NCBI RefSeq assembly: GCF_900094585.1
Contig: NZ_FMAG01000003.1
Location: 186,001-250,000, forward strand
Length of the DNA stretch: 64,000 nt
Source: Martinezella multihospitum
Lineage (GTDB): Bacteria; Pseudomonadota; Alphaproteobacteria; Rhizobiales; Rhizobiaceae
Direction of reading: 5' to 3'
A program made the translations under genes and the position numbers. Below are positions 29,257 through 38,188 of the stretch, piece by piece (position 1 is the stretch's first letter; every line of letters starts with the position of its first letter). The notes below the pieces were generated by a model, which saw only the letters and a program-made list of their open reading frames with translations, searched no databases and had not been told where the DNA came from.

Positions 29257-29520
29257 ATGGAAAGTCTAGGGCCTATCATTACGCAATTGATTGCCGGTGC
29301 GATCGGTGGCAACGCCGCGAGCGCCGTTTTGAAGCAGGACGGGATCAATCTCATTGCGAGAACGATCGCAGGGGCCGTGGGTGGTCTTGGTGGCGGCCTG
29401 ATCCTGAATCTGATCGGCAGCGAAGCTCTCACCGGCCTCATCGCGCAAGGCATATCCTCGTTGGTCGCCGGCGGCGTGCTCTCCGCGATCGTCGGTGCCG
29501 TTCTCGGCCGCAAGTCGTAA
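29257..29520 (+). CDS. Small glycine-rich hydrophobic membrane protein
   Basis: The 87-residue protein (MESLGPIITQLIAGAIGGN) is almost entirely hydrophobic with repeated glycine-zipper-like GAIGGN, GAVGGLGGGL and VAGGVLSAIVGAVLG stretches, predicting three short helices packed through glycines. I do not recognise a function. AGAAGGGC precedes the ATG. A long hairpin lies just after the stop. Confidence 0.65.
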   Translation: MESLGPIITQLIAGAIGGNAASAVLKQDGINLIARTIAGAVGGLGGGLILNLIGSEALTGLIAQGISSLVAGGVLSAIVGAVLGRKS

Positions 29521-29974
29521 TTAGATCGGATCGCACAAGCCGGGCTTAGCAAACACCCGGCTTGTGCGGATCGATATCAATTCCGTTTGGCAACAGGCGC
29601 ATCTCGCCCTTACCTTGAAGCGGGTGACGCAGAAAGGATGCCGCCTTCACGGTGGCTGCCGCTCGTCGGTCGGATATGTGCGACCTTCCAGCCAGGGCTC
29701 CTGTCTCTCGCCTATTGTCCTCAGACGATCTCGTCGCCTCACCACAGGATTGCTCTCGGCTATATTTTGCCCCTTATGCGCGAGTGGCAACGGATTAAAA
29801 TACAGGATATGTTGGAGTTTTTGCGGGACCGCGCTTAATTTCCCGATGGGCAAGCCCGTTCGGGCCGCACGGCATTGTGCGAAAGCGGGCAACGACGTAA
29901 AAATGCGTCAACAGAGCTGACATATTTTTACGGAAGTTTCCCGAATGCTCCATAATAGGAAAGGAAATGTCACG
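29521..29974. other. Intergenic region between small membrane protein and marR
   Basis: No convincing gene lies in these 454 bases. The first part holds a perfect 12 bp hairpin: GCACAAGCCGGG at 29533-29544 and its complement at 29556-29567, without a T-run, probably the 3' end of the upstream gene. The last part holds a long imperfect inverted repeat at 29896-29932. Confidence 0.6.
29896..29932. promoter_or_regulatory. Candidate MarR operator: 15 bp inverted repeat
   Basis: CGTAAAAATGCGTCA (29896-29910) and TGACATATTTTTACG (29918-29932) are complementary at 13 of 15 positions with a 7-base spacer. The repeat ends 42 bases before the MarR start codon, where an autoregulator would bind. Confidence 0.5.
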
Positions 29975-30457
29975 GTGCCACGACAGATGAGCCAGAATGC
30001 GGCAAAGACGGAGCTGCTGGGCACGCCGATGCAGAACGCCGGAAGCATCGATTTCGAGATTATCGAGCTGCTTTTCTTCGCCTACCGCGATTTTGTCTCC
30101 GATCCGGACCAGATCCTCGTCAAGAGCGGTTTCGGCCGAGCCCATCATCGTGTCGTCCATTTCGTTAACCGCGAACCCGGCATGACGGTTGCGGACCTTC
30201 TGGAAACATTGCAGATCACCAAACAGAGTTTGGCGCGGGTTCTCAAACAATTGATCGATTCGGGTTATATTCGCCAGGTCGCAGGTCCAGAGGACCGGCG
30301 GCAGCGCAAGCTGTATCCGACGCAAGCCGGCCGCGATCTGGCGCTGGCGCTGGCCGAGCCGCAATCGCGCCGCATTGAAAGGGCATTCGAAGGCGCGTCG
30401 GAAGCGACGCGCGAAAGCGTGAAGCGTTTCCTGAGGGGAATGCAGACAGGGAAATGA
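29975..30457 (+). CDS. MarR-family transcriptional regulator
   Basis: This 160-residue winged-helix protein has the core VHFVNREPGMTVADLLETLQITKQSLARVLKQLIDSGYIRQVAGPEDRRQRKLYPTQ, in which the wing carries the MarR DRRxRxLxLT-like signature. I chose the GTG at 29975, 8 bases after AAAGGAA. It stands 76 bases ahead of an OmpR-type response regulator and a histidine kinase. A MarR protein followed by a response regulator recalls petP-petR of Rhodobacter, regulators needed for cytochrome bc1 there; equivalence here is only a possibility. Confidence 0.85.
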   Translation: MPRQMSQNAAKTELLGTPMQNAGSIDFEIIELLFFAYRDFVSDPDQILVKSGFGRAHHRVVHFVNREPGMTVADLLETLQITKQSLARVLKQLIDSGYIRQVAGPEDRRQRKLYPTQAGRDLALALAEPQSRRIERAFEGASEATRESVKRFLRGMQTGK

Positions 30458-30533
30458 CGGCGCTTCAGCCCGCTGGACCGGTGCGGAATGCCTCAACGCA
30501 ATCGATGGGTAGGACAGGATCGAGACGGACCGA

Positions 30534-31235
30534 ATGACGACAAAAGCAGCAATCTCGGATGACGCAGCACATCTTCTGGTGGTGGACGACGACACACGTA
30601 TCCGTGCCCTCCTCAACCGTTACCTCATGGAGAAGGGTTTTCGCGTCACGGCTGCCGCCGACGGCGCCGAAGCCCGCCGCAAGCTGGAAGGGCTCGACTT
30701 CGATCTCATCATCATGGATGTGATGATGCCCGGCGAATCCGGCATCGCGCTGACGGCGGCCCTGCGCCAGATCAAGAACATCCCGATCATCATGCTGACG
30801 GCGCTGGCCGAAGCCGATTCCCGCATAGCGGGCCTCGAGGCTGGAGCCGACGACTATCTGCCAAAGCCCTTCGACCCACGAGAACTTGTGCTGCGCGTCA
30901 ACAATATCCTGCGCCGCAACGCGCCTGCCGATTCCCCGAAGATCGAGCTCGTGATGTTCGGACCTTACACGTTTTCGCTCACCCGCAAGGAGCTCAAGAA
31001 AGCGGCGGAACTCATCCGGCTTACCGACCGCGAGCAGGAAATCATGCTGCTGTTTGCCAAGCGCGCCGGAGAGACGATCCCGCGTCACGAGCTCATCGGC
31101 AATGACGCAGAGGTGGGCGAGCGGACGATCGACGTGCAGATTAACCGGCTGCGCCGAAAGATTGAAGATGACCCGGCCAACCCTATCTGGCTGCAGACGG
31201 TGCGTGGCATCGGCTACCGCCTTAGCATAGACTGA
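30534..31235 (+). CDS. OmpR-family two-component response regulator
   Basis: The 233-residue protein has a receiver domain with acidic pocket DDD at 18-20, phosphoacceptor Asp62 (LIIMDVMMPGESG) and conserved Lys in PKPFDPREL. A winged-helix OmpR output domain follows (LTDREQEIMLLFAKRAGETIPRHEL, ERTIDVQINRLRRKIEDDP, VRGIGYRL). Phosphorylation by the kinase encoded 24 bases downstream is expected. It forms a likely operon with the MarR gene and the kinase. Confidence 0.93.
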   Translation: MTTKAAISDDAAHLLVVDDDTRIRALLNRYLMEKGFRVTAAADGAEARRKLEGLDFDLIIMDVMMPGESGIALTAALRQIKNIPIIMLTALAEADSRIAGLEAGADDYLPKPFDPRELVLRVNNILRRNAPADSPKIELVMFGPYTFSLTRKELKKAAELIRLTDREQEIMLLFAKRAGETIPRHELIGNDAEVGERTIDVQINRLRRKIEDDPANPIWLQTVRGIGYRLSID

Positions 31236-31259
31236 ATTTGGTTCCGAGGATCAGTGGCG

Positions 31260-32642
31260 ATGGTGGCATTCGATTCAATCAGGCGCGACCAGGAGCACAC
31301 GCCGTCCAACGGGCTGCGGTGGCTTTCGCGCTGGATGCGTCGCTACGTGCTACCGACCGGCCTCTACGCCCGGTCATTGCTGATCTTCATCCTGCCGATG
31401 ATCATCCTGCAGGCGGTCGTTACCATCGTCTTCATGGAGCGCCACTGGCAGATGGTGACGCAGCGCCTGTCGATGGCGACCACGCGCGACATCGCCGCCA
31501 TCATCACCATCATCCAGACCTATCCGCAGGATGCCGACTATTCCGCCATCACCCAGATGGCGCGGCAGAAGCTCGATCTCGCCATTTCGATCGAACCGGG
31601 TGGCGAGCTACCGCCACCCGGCGAAAAACCTTTCTTTTCGATCCTCGATGGCATCCTGAGCGACGAGATCCGCGATCAGATCAACCTGCCCTTCTGGATC
31701 GATACCGTCGGCAACTCCAGCCTGGTCGAAATCCGCATCAAACTGCCCGACAAGGTACTGCGGGTTTTCGCCAAGCGTAGCCAGACTTATGCGTCGAACA
31801 CGCATATCTTCATTCTGTGGATGGTTGGTACCTCGCTGGTGCTGATCGGTATCGCCGTCCTGTTCCTGCGCGGCCAGATCCGTCCGATCCTGGCTCTCGC
31901 CCAGGCGGCGGAAAGCTTCGGCAAAGGACAGCGGCTGGAAAACTACTCTCCCCGCGGCGCCGACGAAATACGCCGCGCGGGCCTTGCCTTCATCCTGATG
32001 CGTGAACGCATCGAACGGCAGATCGAGCAGCGCACGGCGATGCTTTCCGGCGTCAGCCACGATCTGCGCACGGTCCTCACCCGCTTCAAGCTGCAGCTCG
32101 CCCTTGTCGGAGAAAATCCGGATCTTATCGGCCTCAGCGAAGATGTGGAGGACATGCAAAGCATGCTCGAGGGCTACATGGCCTTCGCACGCGGCGAGGC
32201 AGAAGAAGATGTCGGACAATTCAAGCTCAGCGATATCCTCGAGAAGATCCAGCAGGACTTCACGCTGCATGGAAAATCCATGAGCTTCTCCATTGATGGC
32301 GAGGATCAGATCTCCGTCCGGCCGAACGCATTTACCCGCCTGGTGACGAACCTCGCCACCAACGCCCGGCGCTACGCCAACAGCCTTCGCATCGAAGCCA
32401 GGCACAGCGCCAAATGGCTGACGATCATCTTTGACGATGATGGCCCCGGCATTCCGGTCTCGGCGCGCGATGACGTCTTCAAACCGTTCTTCCGGCTGGA
32501 TTCGGCCCGCAATCTCGACAAGTCGGGCACAGGCCTCGGTCTTGCCATCGCGCGTGACATCGCCCGCAGCCATGGCGGCAACGTCACGCTAGGCGACAGC
32601 CCACTTGGCGGCCTGCGTGCCACTATCCGCATTCCTGCCTGA
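31260..32642 (+). CDS. Sensor histidine kinase (EnvZ-like)
   Basis: The 460-residue inner-membrane kinase has transmembrane helices at about 38-58 and 185-205 around a periplasmic domain of about 120 residues, a HAMP domain, and a dimerisation domain with phospho-accepting His267 (SGVSHDLRTVLTRFKLQL). The ATPase domain has N-box NLATNARRYANS, G1 DDGPGIP and G2 GTGLGLAIA. It should phosphorylate the response regulator just upstream. The signal is unknown. I use the ATG at 31260; a GTG two codons earlier is possible. Confidence 0.92.
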   Translation: MVAFDSIRRDQEHTPSNGLRWLSRWMRRYVLPTGLYARSLLIFILPMIILQAVVTIVFMERHWQMVTQRLSMATTRDIAAIITIIQTYPQDADYSAITQMARQKLDLAISIEPGGELPPPGEKPFFSILDGILSDEIRDQINLPFWIDTVGNSSLVEIRIKLPDKVLRVFAKRSQTYASNTHIFILWMVGTSLVLIGIAVLFLRGQIRPILALAQAAESFGKGQRLENYSPRGADEIRRAGLAFILMRERIERQIEQRTAMLSGVSHDLRTVLTRFKLQLALVGENPDLIGLSEDVEDMQSMLEGYMAFARGEAEEDVGQFKLSDILEKIQQDFTLHGKSMSFSIDGEDQISVRPNAFTRLVTNLATNARRYANSLRIEARHSAKWLTIIFDDDGPGIPVSARDDVFKPFFRLDSARNLDKSGTGLGLAIARDIARSHGGNVTLGDSPLGGLRATIRIPA

Positions 32643-32653
32643 GGAGGCGTCAC

Positions 32654-33235
32654 ATGGCGATCGATATCGATGGCATGCACTGGCTGAATGCGCCGCCGAT
32701 GTGGGAGGTGAACCAGGGACGATTGTTTGTCCGTTCCGGCGACAAGACCGATTTCTGGCAGGAGACCTATTACGGCTTCCACCGCGATAACGGTCATTTT
32801 CTCGGCATGCCGCGCCGTGGCGATTTCACCGCCGAAGTGACCTTTATCGGCCACTATCGCGAACTTTACGACCAGGCCGGCTTGATGATCCGCCATCGTG
32901 CCCGGCATTGGATGAAATGCGGGATCGAATATACCGACGGCGCCAGGCATTTCAGCGTCGTCGTCACCAATGGCAATTCCGACTGGTCAGCCTTCCAGCT
33001 CGATCACGAGTTCGATGCCATGTCAGCGCGGGTCACGCGCAACGGCGATGCCCTCTTCATCCAGTATCGCACCGACCGCATGAGCGAATGGCGCATGGCA
33101 AGGCTCGCCTGGTTCGATCCGATGTTGGAGGAAGTCTCGGTCGGCCCGGCCTTCTGCTCGCCGCAACGCGAAGGCTTCGAGGCGGAATTCCTCGATTTCA
33201 GCCTGACCGACCCGCGGTCGAGAGACATTCACTGA
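32654..33235 (+). CDS. DUF1349 domain protein
   Basis: This 193-residue protein with no signal peptide fits DUF1349: WLNAPPMWEVNQGRLFVRSGDKTDFWQETYYGFHRDNGHFL, then YDQAGLMIRHRARHWMKCGIEYTDGARHFSVVVTN and VGPAFCSPQREGFEAEFLDF. The family is a concanavalin-like beta-sandwich related to carbohydrate-binding lectin folds; enzymatic activity is unproven. It follows the kinase gene by 11 bases with AGGAGG before the ATG, so it is probably in the same operon. Confidence 0.88.
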   Translation: MAIDIDGMHWLNAPPMWEVNQGRLFVRSGDKTDFWQETYYGFHRDNGHFLGMPRRGDFTAEVTFIGHYRELYDQAGLMIRHRARHWMKCGIEYTDGARHFSVVVTNGNSDWSAFQLDHEFDAMSARVTRNGDALFIQYRTDRMSEWRMARLAWFDPMLEEVSVGPAFCSPQREGFEAEFLDFSLTDPRSRDIH

Positions 33236-33236
33236 G

Positions 33237-33267
33237 GGCGCTTCCTTTCGATTGCGAAAGGGGCGCC
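33237..33267. terminator. Hairpin between convergent DUF1349 and csaA genes
   Basis: GGCGC (33237-33241) with GCGCC (33263-33267) and CCTTTCG (33244-33250) with CGAAAGG (33255-33261) form one extended stem around ATTG. No T-run follows. Confidence 0.55.
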
Positions 33268-33269
33268 GC

Positions 33270-33611
33270 TCACATCATCTTCTTGCCGTTCGGCACCGGA
33301 TGGGTCACCGCAGCCAGAATGATCGCGCCCCTCTCGTCCTCGAAGCCGAGGGTCAGTACTTCGGAACGCACCGGCCCGATCTGACGCGGCGGAAAATTGA
33401 CGACAGCGAGCACCTGCCGGCCGATAAGAGTTTCCGGCGTATAATGGACAGTGATCTGCGCGGAGGAGCGCTTGATGCCGATCTCCGGCCCGAAATCGAT
33501 CCTGAGCTTGTAGGCGGGCTTGCGCGCTTCCGGAAAAGTCTCCGCTTCGATGATCGTTCCGACGCGGATATCCACCCGCTCGAAATCGCCATAGGTGATC
33601 TCTTCCGCCAT
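33270..33611 (-). CDS. csaA: CsaA-type tRNA-binding domain protein
   Basis: The 113-residue OB-fold protein has the CsaA pattern: YGDFERVDIRVGTIIEAETFPEARKPAYKLRIDFGPEIG, VVNFPPRQIGPVRSEVLTLGF and a C-terminal PNGKKM. The domain is homologous to the C-terminal tRNA-binding domain of methionyl-tRNA synthetase; in Bacillus CsaA has been described as an export-related chaperone. The start at 33611 fits the family. It lies downstream of proC on the same strand, separated by a dispersed repeat element. Confidence 0.92.
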   Translation of the reverse strand: MAEEITYGDFERVDIRVGTIIEAETFPEARKPAYKLRIDFGPEIGIKRSSAQITVHYTPETLIGRQVLAVVNFPPRQIGPVRSEVLTLGFEDERGAIILAAVTHPVPNGKKMM

Positions 33612-33634
33612 GCCCTGCCCTTTATCGAAAACCT

Positions 33635-33734
33635 GGAACGATCGAGCGTTTCACGGAAACGCTCGATCGTTCCATCTCTTTGCTTTTACGCAATTCCGGA
33701 CGGAAAACCGCTATGCACGTCTCCTGAAATTGCT
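33635..33734 (-). repeat. Dispersed rhizobial-type intergenic repeat, copy A
   Basis: The left part is a perfect 18 bp inverted repeat (GGAACGATCGAGCGTTTC at 33635-33652, complement at 33656-33673, loop ACG). The right part (33680-33734) matches a second copy at 42092-42146, in opposite orientation, at about 80% over 55 bases, including CAATTCC.GACGGAAA and the terminal AATTGCT. The element abuts the proC stop codon and could also end the proC transcript. I associate this sequence type with repeats scattered through rhizobial genomes. Confidence 0.7.
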
Positions 33735-34572
33735 AGCCTGCCAGTTCCTGCGCCCGTTTGCGCGCTGCTTCAAGAGCCGCATCGAACAAGGGCTGCATTC
33801 CATCCTCCGCCATCAAAACAGCTAGCGCCGCCGCTGTCGTTCCGCCGGGAGAGGTGACGTTCTGGCGCAGCCGCGAAGCGTCGTCGGGAGACTGGTGCAG
33901 CAATTCACCAGCCCCCGCGACGGTTTCCCGTGCGAGCCGCATGGCGAGGTCCGCCTGCAGGCCAAGCTTTCGGCCCGCCTCCGCCATGCATTCCACGAGA
34001 TAGAAAACATAGGCAGGCCCGCTGCCCGAAACCGCAGTCACCGAATCGATATCGGCTTCGGCAGGCACCCATTCGACCGGACCCGACACCTTCAACAGAT
34101 TCTGGACCAGCTGCCGCTGGCGATCGCTCACGCGTGCATTGGCAAAAGCGCCCGTCACGCCACGCCCGACCATTGCGGGCGTATTCGGCATGGCGCGCAC
34201 CATGGCCGCTTCTCCCAGATGCGTTTCAAGCGCGGAGAGCGTCTTGCCGGCTGCGATGGAAACGACGACAGTCGTTTGTCCCACGAGCGGCTTGAACGGC
34301 GGCAGAACCGCGTCCATGAGTTGCGGCTTGACGGCGATGAAGAGAACGCCCGCCGTCAAGCTCTTCGGAACTTCAGTGACATGGCTTGCGCCCGCATCCG
34401 CAATCATTTTCCGCATCGCTTCGGCCGGATTGGGATCGACGACGACGACCGAGGAGCCCGGCACACCGTTTTTCAGCCACCCGGTCAGCAATGCGCCACC
34501 CATATTGCCCGCGCCGATCAGAACGATCGGCCCGGAGGATGCAAATGCATTGGCGGATTGTTCACCTGTCAT
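33733..34572 (-). CDS. proC: Pyrroline-5-carboxylate reductase
   Basis: The enzyme reduces pyrroline-5-carboxylate to proline with NAD(P)H. The 279-residue protein has the nucleotide motif IVLIGAGNMGGALLTGWL near residue 16 and the C-terminal P5CR signature region ETVAGAGELLHQSPDDASRLRQNVTSPGGTTAAAL, which matches the family pattern closely. It starts one base after the stop of the YbjN-like gene, so the two are cotranscribed and probably translationally coupled. The stop codon lies in the edge of a dispersed repeat. Confidence 0.96.
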   Translation of the reverse strand: MTGEQSANAFASSGPIVLIGAGNMGGALLTGWLKNGVPGSSVVVVDPNPAEAMRKMIADAGASHVTEVPKSLTAGVLFIAVKPQLMDAVLPPFKPLVGQTTVVVSIAAGKTLSALETHLGEAAMVRAMPNTPAMVGRGVTGAFANARVSDRQRQLVQNLLKVSGPVEWVPAEADIDSVTAVSGSGPAYVFYLVECMAEAGRKLGLQADLAMRLARETVAGAGELLHQSPDDASRLRQNVTSPGGTTAAALAVLMAEDGMQPLFDAALEAARKRAQELAG

Positions 34573-34573
34573 C

Positions 34574-35074
34574 TTACGCTTCGCCTACCGTTTCAAAGAG
34601 TACGGCTTCCATGGCGCGGTTTGCATCGAGCCCGGACCATACGACGAATTGGAAAGCCTGATAGTAAGCCTCGCAGGTGTCAAGCGCGTTGGAAAGCAGC
34701 ACTTCCACCTGCCGGTTGGTGGGCTCCGCCCCGCCGGACAAGAGTAGCGATTGACGGAAGATGACGATGTCTTCCTGACGCCACAGATCGAAATGGCCCA
34801 TCAGCACCTGCCCGTTGATGCAGGACAAGAGCTTGATCACCTCATTGACGCGCGGGTCCGGAACCTTGACATCGAACGCGCAGGCTATGTGCAGCGCCTC
34901 GAATTCCTCCATCCAGGAGAACGAGACGTGATAGTCGGTCCATCGCCCTTCGACGGTCATGGCGATTTCGTCCTCGCCGGACCGTTCGAACGACCAGTCG
35001 TTGTTGGCGGCAACGAATTCGATCATGTCGACCGGATTCGATTGTCGTTCGGCTTCCATTTCCATAAGGCTCAT
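34574..35074 (-). CDS. YbjN domain-containing protein
   Basis: This 166-residue soluble protein matches the YbjN family: NPVDMIEFVAANNDWSFERSGEDEIAMTVEGRW, WMEEFEALHIACAFDVKVP and VNEVIKLLSCINGQVLMGHFDLWRQEDIVIFRQSLLL. The fold resembles type III secretion chaperones. E. coli YbjN affects motility and stress responses, but no biochemical activity is settled. The ATG at 35074 follows AAGAAGG. The gene is upstream partner of proC in a two-gene operon. Confidence 0.88.
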   Translation of the reverse strand: MSLMEMEAERQSNPVDMIEFVAANNDWSFERSGEDEIAMTVEGRWTDYHVSFSWMEEFEALHIACAFDVKVPDPRVNEVIKLLSCINGQVLMGHFDLWRQEDIVIFRQSLLLSGGAEPTNRQVEVLLSNALDTCEAYYQAFQFVVWSGLDANRAMEAVLFETVGEA

Positions 35075-35464
35075 GCAGCACCTTCTTGACCGGATCGGTT
35101 GCAGTTTTCCCGTGGCTCGACACTGAAAGAACGCAAACAATTTTACTCCGGAAACATCCTCGGGATGATGTCGAACGGCTGCCAGACTAACGCTTCCACC
35201 ATGCCCGGGGCTTACCAAGTCCGTTTCGAATCATCATTTAAAATCAGTGTATAGCGGCATGCCCGGCATGCCAGCCCCTGAACGGTGATTTTGGAAACGG
35301 CACTGTGGAAAGCTCTTCCGACGTCTATTCAGAAGGGAGTCATAACCGACTCTGGCGATTGGCTTTTTTGCCTATGTCCACAGGTGGAAAAACGGACGGA
35401 AATTTTCAGAGGAAAAAGGCACGGCAAACGGGTGCCGCGCCGATCTGCAAACAGAAGTCCAGGC
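35075..35464. other. Intergenic region between ybjN-like and ubiK-like genes
   Basis: I see no gene in these 390 bases. It holds GGCATGCC twice, separated by one C (35256-35272), both copies being self-complementary. A terminator-like hairpin for the ubiK-like gene is at 35412-35438. Confidence 0.55.
35412..35438 (-). terminator. Probable terminator of the ubiK-like gene
   Basis: Read on the minus strand, GGCAC and GTGCC enclose a 9-base loop, followed by TTTTT (35413-35417). It lies 27 bases past the ubiK-like stop. Confidence 0.55.
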
Positions 35465-35725
35465 TTATTTGCCCTTGGAAGCGAGCTTGGCTTCGAGCGC
35501 TTCGATTCTCGCCAGCAGCGCCTCGTTCTCGTCGCGCGCCTTGATCGCCATTTCGCGAACGGCCTCGAATTCCTCGCGCTTGACGATATCCATGCTGTTC
35601 AGCCAGCGCTCGGCATGGGCATTGAAGGCGGTCTCGATTTCGCGGCGCACGCCTTGCGCAGCACCGGCGGCATCGGTCATCAGCTTGGCGAATTCATCCA
35701 AGATTCGGTTCGGTCCAGTGCTCAT
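35465..35725 (-). CDS. ubiK: UbiK/BMFP-type accessory factor
   Basis: The 86-residue protein fits the BMFP family (COG2960): NRILDEFAKLMTDAAGAAQGVRREIETAFNAHAERWLNSMDIVKREEFEAVREMAIKARDENEALLARIEALEAKL. It has an amphipathic N-terminal helix and a C-terminal coiled coil that trimerises in relatives. In E. coli UbiK is an accessory factor of aerobic ubiquinone synthesis and binds lipids. In rhizobia it is usually found beside lgt, as here. AAGGAG precedes the ATG at 35725. Confidence 0.85.
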   Translation of the reverse strand: MSTGPNRILDEFAKLMTDAAGAAQGVRREIETAFNAHAERWLNSMDIVKREEFEAVREMAIKARDENEALLARIEALEAKLASKGK

Positions 35726-35944
35726 GGCAATCTCCTTGCGGCCGTCGGCCCTCAACGGTCAGGCATCGATATGGGCCAGATAGTGCTGAGGTAGGATTTC
35801 CAAGGGGCCGATGCAAGCAAATTGAGATAGGACTGGACAACCGGACCTGCCATCTCGGCGAGATCAACAATCGACTTGACCGTTTCGACAGCGAACGCCA
35901 TGTTCCGCGCACATTTTGGATATTTAGCATGATCCTGCCCCGAA

Positions 35945-36877
35945 ATGGCACGGTGCTTTCGGGAACATGCTGCAACGGGCCTGACGATCTTGCTGACATC
36001 CGCCAATCTCGCCGCCATCCTGCCTTTTCCGGATATCGATCCGGTCGCCGTTTCCCTCGGCCCGGTTTCAGTCCATTGGTACGGGCTTGCCTATGTCGCT
36101 GGCATTTTGCTCGGCTGGTTCTATGCCAGGCGGCTGGTCGACAACGGCAAGCTCTGGCTGAACGATACAGCACCGATGACGCGCCAGCATCTGGACGATT
36201 TCATCCTCTGGGTTGCCTTCGGCATCGTCCTCGGCGGCCGCATAGGCTATATCCTCTTTTACGACCTCGATCCGGTACTGGCCAATCCGATCCGTGCCAT
36301 CGAGGTCTGGAATGGCGGCATGTCCTTCCACGGCGGTTTAATAGGTACGACCATCGCCATGATCTTGTTTGCAAGACGCAATCAGATCCCGGCTTGGAGC
36401 CTGTTCGATATCGTCGCCGCCGTCGCGCCGATCGGCCTCTTCTTCGGCCGCATCGCCAATTTCATCAATGGCGAGCTCTGGGGCCGCGTAAGCGACGTCC
36501 CCTGGGCGATGGTCTTCTGCAGCCCGCACGTGATCGCCGCCCATAATGGCGTATGCCCCGCAGGCCCAGATCCTCGCCACCCCAGCCAGCTTTATGAAGC
36601 CGGCATCGAAGGCATCATCCTCTTCCTTATTCTCTTTGTGCTTACGCGCTGGGCGCTGACGCTGAAGAAACCGGGCACGGTCAGCGGCATTTTTGTCATC
36701 GGCTACGCTTTCTCGCGTATTTTTGTCGAATTCTTCCGTCAGCCTGACGAGCAGCTCGGCTATCTGCTCGGTACGAACTGGCTGACGATGGGGATGGTGT
36801 TGTCGCTTCCGATGGTGGCGATCGGCCTTTGGGCCGTTATCCGCGCCCGTCAGGCAGCGGCAAGGCAGATGGCTTGA
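35945..36877 (+). CDS. lgt: Prolipoprotein diacylglyceryl transferase
   Basis: Lgt transfers diacylglycerol from phosphatidylglycerol to the lipobox Cys of prolipoproteins in the inner membrane, the first lipoprotein maturation step. The 310-residue, seven-helix protein has HGGLIG at 129-134 and the Lgt signature [14 protein letters not shown] at 168-181. The start is uncertain: neither the ATG at 35945 nor a TTG at 35987 ([16 protein letters not shown]) has a strong ribosome site. The gene is divergent from the ubiK-like gene and probably heads an lgt-midA transcript. A substrate lipoprotein is encoded at 40180. Confidence 0.93.
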   Translation: MARCFREHAATGLTILLTSANLAAILPFPDIDPVAVSLGPVSVHWYGLAYVAGILLGWFYARRLVDNGKLWLNDTAPMTRQHLDDFILWVAFGIVLGGRIGYILFYDLDPVLANPIRAIEVWNGGMSFHGGLIGTTIAMILFARRNQIPAWSLFDIVAAVAPIGLFFGRIANFINGELWGRVSDVPWAMVFCSPHVIAAHNGVCPAGPDPRHPSQLYEAGIEGIILFLILFVLTRWALTLKKPGTVSGIFVIGYAFSRIFVEFFRQPDEQLGYLLGTNWLTMGMVLSLPMVAIGLWAVIRARQAAARQMA

Positions 36878-36954
36878 GGTGGAGTTCAATATCGCGTGGT
36901 CTTCTTGAAGGACGCTCCCAGTCTGTGTGGGCCACGCATCAGCGAAAGCATAGA

Positions 36955-38052
36955 ATGACGACGGCGCTCGGGGAAAAAATCAAAGCCATCATCCGCACCA
37001 ACGGGCCATTGAGCATCACCGATTATTTTTCGCTGTGCCTCGCCGATCCGGTGCATGGTTATTACAAGACGCGCGAGCCTTTCGGCCAATCCGGCGACTT
37101 CGTCACCGCGCCCGAAGTCAGCCAGCTATTCGGTGAGATGATCGGCGTCTTTATGGTGCATGCCTGGCAGCGGCATGGAACGCCTATCGAAGTGCGTCTC
37201 GTCGAAATCGGCCCGGGCCGTGGCACGATGATGTCCGACATGCTGCGCGTCATCGGCAAGCTGGCTCCGCCGCTCTATGATGCCATGACGGTCCATCTCG
37301 TCGAAACCAGCGAGCGCCTGCAGGGCTTCCAGCGCCAGACCCTCGAGGCCTATGGCGCAAAAATCTCCTGGCATACGGATTTCGGCGAGGTGCCCGAAGG
37401 TTTCACCCTGCTCGCCGCCAACGAACTCTTCGACGCCATTCCCATCCGCCAGTTTGTTCGCACCGCCAGCGGCTTCCGCGAGCGCACCGTCGGCATCGAT
37501 GTCAACGACGAGCTGAGCTTCACGGCGGGCGTCGCCACGCTCGATCCTTCCCTTCTTCCCGAGGGCGGACTGCCGCCGATCGGCACGATTTTCGAAATCG
37601 CGCCCGCCCGCCAGGCCGTCATGACGACGATCTGCGATAGGCTGGCGGCCCATGGCGGAACGGCGCTTGCCATCGACTACGGCCACATGGCGACGGGCTT
37701 CGGCGACACGCTGCAGGCCGTGCGCATGCATGAATACGATCCCCCGCTGGAGCATCCCGGCGAAGCGGATCTCACCAGCCATGTCGATTTCCAGCATCTG
37801 GCGCAAACCGCCCTCGCCTCCGGCATACACATCAACGGCTGCTGTCATCAGGGGGATTTCCTGATCGGGCTTGGTCTGCTGGAGCGGGCGGCCGCCCTTG
37901 GCAGGGACCAGGATGCGGCAATCCAGGAGAATATCCGTGTCGCCGTGGAAAGGCTGGCTGGTGCCGGCGAAGGCAAGATGGGAGAGCTCTTCAAGGTGTT
38001 GGCGGTCTCCAGCCCGGCGATCGATCTCCTACCCTTTCGTCCCGTCAGCTGA
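36955..38052 (+). CDS. MidA/NDUFAF7-type SAM-dependent methyltransferase
   Basis: The 365-residue protein matches COG1565: ITDYFSLCLADPVHGYYKTREPFGQSGDFVTAPEVSQLFGEMIG, the SAM-binding motif VEIGPGRGTMMSDML, then ANELFDAIPIRQF and TALAIDYGHM. The human relative NDUFAF7 methylates an Arg of complex I subunit NDUFS2; a similar role in bacterial NADH dehydrogenase assembly is plausible but unproven. The start MTTALGEKI at 36955 fits the family. The gene lies between lgt and pgeF. Confidence 0.9.
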   Translation: MTTALGEKIKAIIRTNGPLSITDYFSLCLADPVHGYYKTREPFGQSGDFVTAPEVSQLFGEMIGVFMVHAWQRHGTPIEVRLVEIGPGRGTMMSDMLRVIGKLAPPLYDAMTVHLVETSERLQGFQRQTLEAYGAKISWHTDFGEVPEGFTLLAANELFDAIPIRQFVRTASGFRERTVGIDVNDELSFTAGVATLDPSLLPEGGLPPIGTIFEIAPARQAVMTTICDRLAAHGGTALAIDYGHMATGFGDTLQAVRMHEYDPPLEHPGEADLTSHVDFQHLAQTALASGIHINGCCHQGDFLIGLGLLERAAALGRDQDAAIQENIRVAVERLAGAGEGKMGELFKVLAVSSPAIDLLPFRPVS

Positions 38053-38188
38053 AACGAGACCATCGATCCCTACGCATTGACAGTGCGCGCCGGACTGGGC
38101 CAACATCCCAGTCAAATCGAACTGCTTCGCCGCGGCTGCGTTATTCATCGCACGACAGGCCGAACCAAGACGTCAAGGGACACCGCAG

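Noticed and set aside
29587..29838. A possible 83-codon gene
   Set aside because: It lacks a ribosome site, has no family features, and its composition differs from the neighbouring genes.
35285..35794. A 169-codon open frame on the plus strand
   Set aside because: It runs opposite the ubiK-like gene, which has a strong ribosome site and a clear coiled-coil family pattern.
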